Counted from the first letter of the stretch, positions 1-5,044 are shown. The stretch is DNA of 7,705 nt from CAYWEP01 sp964608945 (GCA_964608945.1 CAZSQB010000048.1:1-7705), one strand, 5' to 3'. Numbers and translations are program-made. Notes: a model not told the origin generated them from the letters alone.

Positions 1-13
1 AAGCATTATATAC

Positions 14-955
14 CTACTTTCGCTTTTGTCCACCGAATACAATGTCTACGCTTATCCCTGAGACACCAATGCCGACGTGGGTAAATGTCGCTTCCAGCTG
101 ATTTGCATTATGTTCCTTACTTTCTGCAAAATATTCAGTAATTATTCGTTCACCAGACGCTTGTGAGCCTAAGAGGTAGGCAGAGTTCTCGGCTACGTCA
201 TCAAACCCTAAGATGGCAAATCCGTTTTGTTTTTGCAAGAACTCGTCAAATCCCCGGTGATCGTCTCCGCCTTGTGTTGCAAATGTGGACGCCCTGCTTT
301 GTGCGAAATTAGCCAATTTATTATCCCAAACAAGCGTCAGTAATCCCTTTGCCCGTCTGTAACTATTCAATGCATCATATATCTGACGTGGTGTCCCCAT
401 CTGCTCAGGTGGACGAAAAATACCTTCTGTCTCATCATCGAGCTTACCTTCTTGGTTTACTTCAGGCGTAGCAACTTCCTGGATATCCTCTTCGTCAGTT
501 TGTTCCGCATTATCGATAACAACAGTTGGTGGAGCAAACAAACTTCGCAAGAAAGAGACAGTATCGATTGTCTGCGCTATAGCTTTTTGCTGAGAAGCTA
601 AAACCTGGTCAAAAAGATCAATCCGAATGAAGAAGAAAAGAAGCAGAAATGCAAGAATGGACACGAGAATTCGTGTGCTTTTTGATAATGGGACTATGTA
701 CCCGACGTATCGGTAGCGGAAATGAAAAATCAAAAAACCAACAGCGCCTCCGACAAAAGCGTGCAGGAGATGAAAATACAAGCGTAAAATAACACCGTTT
801 ATTTGAGTATAAGAGGTCTCGGGAGCTCCGAGTACGTGTCGCAATGCTGTGTAGCGCTCGAATTCCCAGATCAAAAACACGGGGTATACATTTTGTAAAA
901 TATAGCCGACGAGTAATCCAAGAAAAAAACCCGGGATAAGATAGTTTCTCACCAC
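14..955 (-). CDS. Membrane-anchored CAP (SCP/PR1-like) domain protein
   Basis: Residue numbers count from the TTG at 958. Three hydrophobic segments (about 8-31, 55-80 and 96-112) are followed by an acidic linker (about 145-185) and a C-terminal CAP domain (about 188-310). The CAP domain shows the family pattern: an ALNSYRRAKGL helix, His234, the Glu257 of AEN, His283 in EHNANQL, and a closing GVSG...VFGG strand. CAP domains are secreted or surface domains (cysteine-rich secretory, antigen 5, PR-1); bacterial members are mostly of unknown function. The domain probably faces outside the membrane. Start choice: TTG 958, GTG 955 and GTG 952 are consecutive in-frame codons. A TATACT box at 965-960 places the expected transcription start inside them, so GTG 955 or 952 is more likely than TTG 958. 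No Shine-Dalgarno is seen. It is divergent from truB. The CAP call is firm; the role is unknown. Confidence 0.88.
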   Translation of the reverse strand: MVRNYLIPGFFLGLLVGYILQNVYPVFLIWEFERYTALRHVLGAPETSYTQINGVILRLYFHLLHAFVGGAVGFLIFHFRYRYVGYIVPLSKSTRILVSILAFLLLFFFIRIDLFDQVLASQQKAIAQTIDTVSFLRSLFAPPTVVIDNAEQTDEEDIQEVATPEVNQEGKLDDETEGIFRPPEQMGTPRQIYDALNSYRRAKGLLTLVWDNKLANFAQSRASTFATQGGDDHRGFDEFLQKQNGFAILGFDDVAENSAYLLGSQASGERIITEYFAESKEHNANQLEATFTHVGIGVSGISVDIVFGGQKRK

Positions 956-959
956 CAAA

Positions 960-965
960 AGTATA
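960..965 (-). promoter_or_regulatory. -10 box of the CAP-domain gene (leaderless type)
   Basis: TATACT reads on the minus strand at 965-960, 4 nt before GTG 955 and 7 nt before GTG 952. With a 17-nt spacer the -35 would be TGTACA (988-983), matching TTGACA at 4 of 6 positions. That -35 overlaps the -10 box of truB on the other strand. Confidence 0.6.
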
Positions 966-984
966 GTGTAGTTTTAAGACAGTG

Positions 985-990
985 TACAAT
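985..990 (+). promoter_or_regulatory. -10 box of truB (leaderless type)
   Basis: TACAAT lies 7 nt before the truB ATG at 998, so transcription would begin at about the A of the start codon. No -35 match is visible: the place for it is taken by the -10 box of the divergent CAP gene. No Shine-Dalgarno is present. Confidence 0.55.
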
Positions 991-997
991 AGACGCC

Positions 998-1759
998 ATG
1001 CAGCATGTCGTGAGTTTATATAAGCCACTTGGCATGACGCCGCTTGGGCTTATTGAGAAATGGAAAGAGAAACACCCTGAGTATAACGGCGTAACACTAA
1101 GCTATGCGGGGCGACTTGATCCGATGGCAGAGGGGGTGGTGCTTGTTCTCATAGGCGATGAAAATAAAAATCGCAAAGACTATGAGAACCTGCCGAAAAC
1201 CTATGTTTTTTCATTGCTCCTTGGTATAAGCACAGATACCTATGACGTACTGGGGAAAATTACTGCTTTCTCTCCTCAAAAAGAGTACCCGACAATAACT
1301 CCTCATCTTCTTGATGCTTTTCGTGGTAAGCAAACACAAACCCTTCCTCCATACTCATCTTTTGCGATTCAAGGAAAACCATTGTATTACTGGGCACGGC
1401 AAAATAGATTAGATGAGATTACTCTCCCAACCAACAGTATTACGATTACCTCACTGCAATTGAAAGCAAGAAATGAAATCTCAGCATTGAATCTTATGAA
1501 ATATGTTCAGAAGCGCATTGAAAAAGTCACGGGAGACTTTCGACAAAAAGAAATTTTGTTGCGTTGGCACAAAACACTTAGCAACATACCAAATGCTTCA
1601 TTCCCAACCTATACTTTTGAAATCTCCTGCTCAAGCGGCACCTATATCCGCTCCCTTGTCAATGCAATAGGTTTAACACTCGCCGTCCCTTCACTAACGC
1701 TTCATATTTGCCGTACAGCTGTAGGTACATATTCGGAAAAAACAGCATTACGGCTCTAA
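998..1759 (+). CDS. truB: tRNA pseudouridine synthase B (TruB family), short divergent form
   Basis: TruB converts U55 of the tRNA T-loop to pseudouridine in the cytoplasm. The TruB core is visible in order: KPLGMT at 9-14, the catalytic motif YAGRLDPMAEG at 36-46 with Asp41 as presumed nucleophile, KTYVFSLLLGISTDTYD at 67-83, PPYSSFAIQGKPLYYWAR at 117-134, and the GTYIRSL motif at 214-220. Two differences from E. coli TruB (about 314 aa) stand out. About 45 extra residues (roughly 160-205, containing VTGDFRQKE) sit before the FEISCSSGTYIR strand. The protein also stops soon after the GTYIRSL region, so the usual C-terminal TruB_C/PUA-like subdomain is absent. The usual Ser of the first motif (GxTS) is Pro here. 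The family is secure; subfamily and exact target uridine are less so. It is followed after 24 nt by an unrelated gene. Confidence 0.9.
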   Translation: MQHVVSLYKPLGMTPLGLIEKWKEKHPEYNGVTLSYAGRLDPMAEGVVLVLIGDENKNRKDYENLPKTYVFSLLLGISTDTYDVLGKITAFSPQKEYPTITPHLLDAFRGKQTQTLPPYSSFAIQGKPLYYWARQNRLDEITLPTNSITITSLQLKARNEISALNLMKYVQKRIEKVTGDFRQKEILLRWHKTLSNIPNASFPTYTFEISCSSGTYIRSLVNAIGLTLAVPSLTLHICRTAVGTYSEKTALRL

Positions 1760-1770
1760 AAGATGTTTGC

Positions 1771-1776
1771 TATACT
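1771..1776 (+). promoter_or_regulatory. -10 box before the 164-aa unknown gene
   Basis: TATACT ends 7 nt before ATG 1784 and begins 11 nt after the truB stop. It suggests an independent, leaderless transcript and favours ATG 1784 over the upstream in-frame ATG 1763. No good -35 is visible (TTACGG at 1748-1753, poor). Confidence 0.5.
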
Positions 1777-1783
1777 CAAGATT

Positions 1784-2278
1784 ATGAACGACAAAATAAA
1801 ACACCTGCAAAACGAGTTTGTCAACGGAACAACGCCAAAAAAACTAAACGGTTTTTACCATGGCTCTTTGGACATGTTTATCCCAGAAACGATCCTGGAT
1901 AGGATCGGTGGGGCTATCGTCCGTCTCTGGCTCCCGTGGAGAGGGAAATATTTCAACGCGGCAAAAAATGCCGGCGATAATATCCTCCCAACGTACCTCG
2001 TATTCTGGTTGCGCTCCTGGTTTGGTGAAAAAGCAATCGGGAAGAGCGAGTATGGCGGAATTCATGCTTTTCCTTTTAAAATGTCTGTTGAAAAGGGACT
2101 TAAGGACCCAGTAAAAATATTTCGTCTCGATTATAATCTCCCTGCCAACCCTCCCCGCGTGAGAAAAGTCATTGATGAGCTGATGCAGGTTGGAAAAGAG
2201 GAATACCTTGGCAAAGCGCATATCGTTGAGGGAGAAAAGATAAAAACCGTTGCCTTTTTTCGTCTAAAAAAACCATAA
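1784..2278 (+). CDS. Conserved soluble protein of unknown function
   Basis: 164 aa from ATG 1784. An upstream in-frame ATG at 1763 would add seven residues, but it precedes the apparent -10 box and has no ribosome binding site. There is no signal peptide or membrane segment. Recognisable pieces, by position: NGFYHGSLDMF near the N-terminus; LPWRGKYFNAAKNAGDN in the first third; IFRLDYNLPANPPRVRKVIDEL in the last third; then EEYLGKAHI and a final FFRLKKP strand. The combination of a W-x-GK-x-F segment, a DYxxPxNP...R...DEL segment and a YLGK strand resembles uncharacterised proteins I recall from other bacteria. It suggests a small beta-rich, possibly lipocalin-like fold, but I cannot name a family or an activity. 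It ends tail-to-tail with the next gene, with a 10-nt gap and no clear hairpin terminator. Confidence 0.75.
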   Translation: MNDKIKHLQNEFVNGTTPKKLNGFYHGSLDMFIPETILDRIGGAIVRLWLPWRGKYFNAAKNAGDNILPTYLVFWLRSWFGEKAIGKSEYGGIHAFPFKMSVEKGLKDPVKIFRLDYNLPANPPRVRKVIDELMQVGKEEYLGKAHIVEGEKIKTVAFFRLKKP

Positions 2279-2288
2279 CAATGCTTTC

Positions 2289-2951
2289 TTATTGCGCGCA
2301 TTTATTGATGAGATATGATCTTTTCTTAAAGCTCTGGAGCGAATTGACGAGGATGAGTACGTCAAACAGAATCTGAAGGCCAATAAGAATGAGATGATAA
2401 CCTTTTTCAAGAAAAAGATTAGGATAGAGAATAATAAGCACGAGTACGATGATGTTAAAAAGAATTCCTCCTGGAACAAGTACAGTTAATTCAAATTTTT
2501 GTCGTGTAACAATATGTTTATACAACTCACGGAGCGCCGGAGACCCTGAAAACTTCTTCTGATGTTGTCTTATAAGCCGATAGTCAACAATATACAAAAT
2601 CTCCGCAACAGCAATAAAACCAAGCACGAATGCAAACCAGAGTTTTGGATCTGTCATATGGCTAAATGACATGACCTCAACGAGACTTGCTAAAAAATAG
2701 AGAAAGTTATGCCACAAATCAAGCGGCCAATCAATAAAACTGACTGCGTGAATAATCGCTTGTGACCAAAAAATGAGGATGAAAAGGAAAGCTGACAACG
2801 CATATGGCCAGTAGTGTAAAAGTAAAAAATTACTCAATACTGGCGCAGCGCTTTGTGCCAGAGCTGCGAGCGCAACTCCTTGCACGACACTTATGAGAAG
2901 AAATTCTATATCGAGCGCAGTCTGATCAAGCTTCCCAAGGCGTATCCGCAT
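2289..2951 (-). CDS. Six-helix integral membrane protein, function unknown
   Basis: 220 aa with about six predicted membrane helices (roughly 16-36, 47-66, 80-96, 103-123, 155-178 and 185-204). A basic cytoplasm-like loop at about 124-153 (DYRLIRQHQKKF...RELYKHIVTRQKFE) separates helices 4 and 5, and a KKRSYLINK tail follows helix 6. Polar residues within or beside helices include Gln24, Gln64, His68, His81 and Glu117. The hydrophobic N-terminal stretch begins with a short polar leader (LGKLDQTALDIEF). No catalytic or transporter signature is recognised, and I cannot place it in a named family. Its start is supported by a TTGACA-18-TATACC promoter ending 7 nt before the ATG. It lies downstream of the LUD gene on the same strand, but its own promoter in the 110-nt gap argues for separate expression. 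Confidence 0.82.
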   Translation of the reverse strand: MRIRLGKLDQTALDIEFLLISVVQGVALAALAQSAAPVLSNFLLLHYWPYALSAFLFILIFWSQAIIHAVSFIDWPLDLWHNFLYFLASLVEVMSFSHMTDPKLWFAFVLGFIAVAEILYIVDYRLIRQHQKKFSGSPALRELYKHIVTRQKFELTVLVPGGILFNIIVLVLIILYPNLFLEKGYHLILIGLQILFDVLILVNSLQSFKKRSYLINKCAQ

Positions 2952-2958
2952 GGATACG

Positions 2959-2988
2959 GGTATACTATATTGCTGAACCTACTGTCAA
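2959..2988 (-). promoter_or_regulatory. Promoter of the six-helix membrane protein gene
   Basis: The -35 TTGACA (2988-2983), an 18-nt spacer and the -10 TATACC (2964-2959) place the transcription start about at the ATG at 2951. This is the best -35/-10 pair in the window. The -35 overlaps the outer edge of the palindromic repeat at 2985-3012. Confidence 0.65.
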
Positions 2989-3045
2989 CCCTTCAATTTT
3001 ACTCAGGGTTGATCCTGAGCGACCAAAAGGAGTCGAATGGATCAA
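2985..3045. repeat. REP-like double hairpin element
   Basis: Two abutting inverted repeats. The first is TCAACCCT (2985-2992) with AGGGTTGA (3005-3012), a perfect 8-bp stem. The second is TTGATCC (3009-3015) with GGATCAA (3039-3045), extended by CGAC (3020-3023) with GTCG (3032-3035). The sequence resembles the 'GATCCTGAGCGAAGTCGAAGGATC' class of dispersed repeats seen in many bacterial genomes (recalled, not searched). It lies between the LUD gene and the membrane protein gene. It may act as a weak terminator for LUD, but no T-tract follows. Confidence 0.6.
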
Positions 3046-3061
3046 GAGAGGAAGGGGAATG

Positions 3062-3676
3062 TCAAAAACCAAGTTTCTCGTTAACAAAAATGAGCGTGAT
3101 TCGTCCCGGTGCTATTTCTTTGTTGAGAATTAGTAACTTACTGACATTACTTCCCGGCGCTCCATATGCTTTCCGTGCACGCTCTGACTCAAGCGGCAAC
3201 ACGTACTCATAGATTCGCTTAATTCCTTCATCAGTATTCTTTACAATTTTCTGCGTCCCAACAATCCAGATTACATGACTTGCACCATATACATATCCTG
3301 GTAATTGACTACCGGTATTTGACGCAATGAGCACATGACCATCTTCTGTCACTGCATGCACGCTCCCGATAGTATAGGTAGGCGCTGCACCTAATTTTTG
3401 CATCTCTCTCCCCTGGGTTTTCCGATCCATTTTTGAGAGTGTATTTTTTACAGCGTGATATCTATCTGATGCAAGAATTGCCTGGTCAATAGAAAGAGTA
3501 CGTAAGGTCTCAGACGTCATATTCATAACCTCAGCTCCATCAGGAATAAGGGAAAGTGCTTTTTCTTTTGCTTCTTGTCCTGACTGCACAAAAATTGCAT
3601 CAACCCCGTTTTCCGCCAGTGCAGCAATCGTTTTCTCAACAGTTGCTGTATCTGCTAACTGATCAAACTGTTTCAT
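3062..3676 (-). CDS. LUD-domain protein (LutC/YkgG-like)
   Basis: 204 aa. The C-terminal two thirds match the LUD fold of LutC/YkgG proteins: GSVHAVTEDGHVLIASNTGSQ (about 104-124), the glycine-containing loop LPGYVYGASHVIWIVGTQKIV (125-145), and a terminal LLILNKEIAPGRITLIFVNE strand pair. Residues 1-60 form the usual N-terminal helix plus the AENGVDAIFVQSGQEA unit. LutC is part of the LutABC L-lactate oxidation system of Bacillus, but many stand-alone LUD proteins have no assigned reaction. No lutA or lutB (Fe-S subunits) is in this window, so lactate oxidation should not be assumed. There is no signal peptide; it is probably cytoplasmic. It is transcribed divergently from an HxlR regulator across a symmetric operator candidate, which suggests it is that regulator's target. 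A TATAGT box lies 4 nt before the ATG, with no Shine-Dalgarno. Confidence 0.87.
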   Translation of the reverse strand: MKQFDQLADTATVEKTIAALAENGVDAIFVQSGQEAKEKALSLIPDGAEVMNMTSETLRTLSIDQAILASDRYHAVKNTLSKMDRKTQGREMQKLGAAPTYTIGSVHAVTEDGHVLIASNTGSQLPGYVYGASHVIWIVGTQKIVKNTDEGIKRIYEYVLPLESERARKAYGAPGSNVSKLLILNKEIAPGRITLIFVNEKLGF

Positions 3677-3680
3677 AGAG

Positions 3681-3686
3681 ACTATA
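3681..3686 (-). promoter_or_regulatory. -10 box of the LUD gene
   Basis: TATAGT on the minus strand (3686-3681) lies 4 nt before ATG 3676. It lies within the outer arm of the nested palindrome at 3681-3734. No TTGACA-like -35 is visible; the inner palindrome arms occupy that region. Confidence 0.5.
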
Positions 3687-3728
3687 CTCTAGCACTACTA
3701 CTTTATTTTGTAAAGTAGTTACATTTAG

Positions 3729-3734
3729 TATAGT
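3729..3734 (+). promoter_or_regulatory. Possible rightward -10 box mirroring the LUD promoter
   Basis: TATAGT on the plus strand is the mirror image of the LUD -10 box about the 3708 dyad. If active, transcription would start near 3741 and run toward hxlR. No -35 match. Symmetry alone is weak evidence of promoter activity. Confidence 0.3.
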
Positions 3735-3750
3735 AATAAGACGGAAAGCA

Positions 3751-3759
3751 TGATATAAT
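3751..3759 (+). promoter_or_regulatory. Extended -10 promoter upstream of hxlR
   Basis: TGATATAAT is a perfect extended -10 (TGnTATAAT), which can work without a -35. The predicted start is about 3766, directly at the edge of the long imperfect palindrome (3767-3904). A transcript would carry that element as a leader of about 158 nt before the hxlR ATG, or could be a separate small RNA. Confidence 0.45.
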
Positions 3760-3766
3760 CTGAAAA

Positions 3767-3904
3767 AGACAATAGATAATAGAAAGTAGAAAATAGTGGT
3801 CGAAGGTACCTGCCGGCAGGCAGGGAAAATAGAAGATAGAAAGATATCTATCCTCTACCATCCATCTTCCAAACCTATCTTCAATCCTCCATCATCTATC
3901 GTCT
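3767..3904. repeat. Long imperfect palindrome with G:U-biased arms
   Basis: The outer arms 3767-3796 and 3875-3904 match at 22 of 30 positions as an inverted repeat. The inner arms 3824-3840 and 3854-3870 match at 13 of 17. A 12-bp palindrome (3809-3820) forms a side hairpin. The left half is purine-rich (GATAGAA-like units), the right half pyrimidine-rich. Of 12 arm mismatches, nine are A opposite C on the plus strand, which become G:U wobbles on the minus strand. No ORF is present. It resembles dispersed intergenic repeats of CPR genomes, from memory. Confidence 0.6.
3809..3820. repeat. CCTGCCGGCAGG palindrome
   Basis: A perfect 12-bp GC-only palindrome followed by CAGG, inside AT-rich intergenic DNA and directly after GGTA. 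I recall this motif as recurrent between genes in Parcubacteria-like genomes. Base composition differs sharply from its surroundings. Confidence 0.6.
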
Positions 3905-3910
3905 TATACA
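3905..3910 (+). promoter_or_regulatory. Possible proximal -10 box of hxlR
   Basis: TATACA begins exactly where the long palindrome ends and lies 13 nt before ATG 3924, giving a predicted leader of about 6 nt. There is no -35 and no Shine-Dalgarno. AT-richness makes chance matches likely. Confidence 0.3.
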
Positions 3911-3923
3911 AAAAGTTTTATAT

Positions 3924-4244
3924 ATGACAGACAAAAACAAAGACTGCGTCATGCGCACCATAAAAATCATTGGCAGCAAATGGACTGTTCTTATTCTTCG
4001 TGAATTATGCGAGAATACCAAACGCTTTGGAGAACTTCAGCGAGCGTTGCCTGGCATCAGTCCAAAAACGCTTTCGCTTCGATTAAAACAACTTGAGAAA
4101 GATGGAATTGTAAAAAAGAAGATATTTGCAGAGATTCCACTCCACGTCGAATATTCACTAACGCCAAAAGGTCAATCCTTACGCGATATTATTGAGAAAA
4201 TGCGCGAATGGGGCGAAAAATCTGCGTCAACTGTAATTCGATAG
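3924..4244 (+). CDS. HxlR/DUF24-family winged-helix regulator
   Basis: 106 aa, normal length for the family. The whole protein matches HxlR: CVMRTIKIIGSKWTVLILREL (8-28), RFGELQRALPGISPKTLSLRLKQLEKDGIV (34-63, helix-turn-helix and recognition helix), then the wing with the IPLHVEYSLTPKGQSL segment (71-86) and a dimerisation helix ending EKMREWG. Cys8, just before the first helix, is where family members such as YodB and HypR carry a conserved redox- or electrophile-sensing cysteine. It is the only Cys in the protein, so sensing would have to involve intersubunit disulfide or thiol adduct formation. The gene is divergent from a LUD-domain gene, and the gap carries a nested palindrome likely to be its operator. 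It ends one base from the stop of the convergent hpt gene. Confidence 0.92.
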   Translation: MTDKNKDCVMRTIKIIGSKWTVLILRELCENTKRFGELQRALPGISPKTLSLRLKQLEKDGIVKKKIFAEIPLHVEYSLTPKGQSLRDIIEKMREWGEKSASTVIR

Positions 4245-4245
4245 G

Positions 4246-4788
4246 TTAGGTAATCTTTTCTTCTATGTCCGCCCTCCCGCGTCCGAAACCATCTGTGTCA
4301 AAACCATATCCAATAACCCATGCCGAGCTCTTCATGGTAAATCCTATATAGTCAACCGGTACGTTGACTTCCCGCTTTTTTACTTTATCAAGCAATGCAA
4401 CGATCTTAAGCGTTTTCGGCTTCTTGCTCAAGAGATATTCACGAATAGACTGTAAGGTATATCCTGTATCAATAATATCCTCGACAATAAGCACGTGTCT
4501 GTCCGAAATATCTGTTCTTATATCTGCAATAACCTTTGAGGCGCCTGAAAATGTATCCCCTTTTGTGTAGCTTGAGACAGACAGAAAATCTATCTGAGCA
4601 TCCATTCCTGATCTATACAGCGCGCGAATCAAATCTGACATGAAAATAACAGTTCCGTTGAGAATACCGACAAGAAGTGGGTTTTTATCTTTATAATCTC
4701 TTGCTATTTGTTCTGCCAGCTCGCTGATGCGTTTTGCAACCTGTGCTTTCGGATATAAAACTCTCGTTTTCATTTGACCGTTTTTCAT
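4246..4788 (-). CDS. hpt: Hypoxanthine phosphoribosyltransferase-like enzyme
   Basis: 180 aa, a typical size. It would make IMP or GMP from hypoxanthine or guanine and PRPP in the cytoplasm (purine salvage). Visible parts: PLLVGILNGTVIFMSDLIRAL (37-57, the pyrophosphate-binding loop region), SYTKGDTFSG (73-82, flexible loop with the Ser-Tyr pair), the PRPP motif VLIVEDIIDTGYTL (99-112) with Glu103, Asp104 and presumed catalytic Asp107, LLDK (132-135, purine-contacting Lys), and GFTMKSSAWVIGYGFD (149-164). The last block replaces the usual GFxIPDxFVVGYGLD, with Trp157 at the base-stacking position. The following YRNLPYI-like segment is replaced by DGFGRGRADI, so purine preference cannot be read. 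A second in-frame ATG at 4773 is possible, but a perfect TATAAT 6 nt before 4788 supports 4788 and a leaderless mRNA. Confidence 0.88.
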   Translation of the reverse strand: MKNGQMKTRVLYPKAQVAKRISELAEQIARDYKDKNPLLVGILNGTVIFMSDLIRALYRSGMDAQIDFLSVSSYTKGDTFSGASKVIADIRTDISDRHVLIVEDIIDTGYTLQSIREYLLSKKPKTLKIVALLDKVKKREVNVPVDYIGFTMKSSAWVIGYGFDTDGFGRGRADIEEKIT

Positions 4789-4794
4789 GCATCA

Positions 4795-4800
4795 ATTATA
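4795..4800 (-). promoter_or_regulatory. -10 box of hpt (leaderless type)
   Basis: Consensus TATAAT on the minus strand (4800-4795), 6 nt before ATG 4788, in the 32-nt gap after the 61-aa gene. The 17-nt-spaced -35 (TAACCT) is poor. There is no Shine-Dalgarno in the 6-nt interval. Confidence 0.6.
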
Positions 4801-4820
4801 CACCAGGAATAATGATGAGG

Positions 4821-5006
4821 TTATTTATCGTAGTTATAAGGAGATGTTTGCTGGGTAGTATCGCTTGGGGCGTTATAGTCGTATCCACCTTTTTTCCCCA
4901 AGACGAAATAGTAGAGCACTGCGTATATCAACCCACCGATAACAAGATAAATGACAATCCACTGCCACAGAGACCTTTTGCCATATGCATATTTTTTTTC
5001 TGCCAT
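4821..5006 (-). CDS. Small one-helix membrane protein (61 aa)
   Basis: A basic, aromatic N-terminus (EKKYAYGKRSLWQW) leads into one hydrophobic helix (about 15-37, IVIYLVIGGLIYAVLYYFVLG). A short polar, Tyr-rich tail follows (GYDYNAPSDTTQQ...YNYD). The positive charges flanking both ends of the helix leave topology open. I recall similar KR-LWQW...GGLIY...YYF proteins as recurrent, uncharacterised small proteins in CPR genomes; no function is known to me. A -10-like TTATAG/TATAGA ends 6-7 nt before the ATG, and a TTGACA lies 18-20 nt further upstream. An AGGAG is only 2 nt from the ATG, closer than ribosome binding normally prefers. It is upstream of and in the same direction as hpt, 32 nt apart. 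Confidence 0.78.
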   Translation of the reverse strand: MAEKKYAYGKRSLWQWIVIYLVIGGLIYAVLYYFVLGKKGGYDYNAPSDTTQQTSPYNYDK

Positions 5007-5012
5007 CGCTCC

Positions 5013-5044
5013 TCTATAATTTCATTAATGACGAGTATTGTCAA
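5013..5044 (-). promoter_or_regulatory. Promoter of the 61-aa membrane protein gene
   Basis: TTGACA reads at 5044-5039 on the minus strand, followed by an ATTATAGA run at 5020-5013. The spacer is 18 nt to ATTATA, 19 nt to TTATAG or 20 nt to TATAGA. The start codon is at 5006. It abuts the AT-rich start region of the divergent glycosyltransferase gene. Confidence 0.5.

Larger units (their letters stand above)
3681..3734. promoter_or_regulatory. Nested palindrome, candidate HxlR-type operator
   Basis: The inner perfect 9-bp repeat is ACTACTTTA (3697-3705), loop TTTTG, TAAAGTAGT (3711-3719). The outer perfect 8-bp repeat is ACTATACT (3681-3688) with AGTATAGT (3727-3734). Both share a dyad axis at about 3708. 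The inner arms cover about -21 to -43 of the LUD gene. The TACTTTA..TAAAGTA core resembles the TACT-N-AGTA type sites known for Bacillus HxlR/DUF24 regulators such as YodB. Binding by the neighbouring HxlR protein is inferred. Confidence 0.6.

Noticed and set aside
618..1028. 136-codon minus-strand open frame overlapping the CAP gene
   Set aside because: It lies in another frame over the well-supported CAP protein and truB start, has no domain pattern and no start signal.
1844..2221. 125-codon minus-strand open frame inside the 1784 gene
   Set aside because: It is antisense to a gene with clear conserved-looking segments and shows no recognisable protein features.
2250..2280. T-run/A-run pair at the end of the 1784 gene as an intrinsic terminator
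   Set aside because: The pairing is only A-T with no GC stem, and the run lies inside the coding end (FFRLKKP codons).
2853..3212. 119-codon plus-strand open frame spanning the repeat region
   Set aside because: It runs through the membrane protein start, the repeat and the LUD gene 3' end; composition is not protein-like.
3062..3676. LutABC lactate-oxidation operon
   Set aside because: Only the LUD-type gene is present; no Fe-S subunits lie beside it, so the pathway cannot be claimed.
3767..3904. CRISPR array or riboswitch in the LUD-HxlR gap
   Set aside because: There are no regularly spaced direct repeats, and no known riboswitch core is recognisable; the structure is one imperfect inverted repeat.
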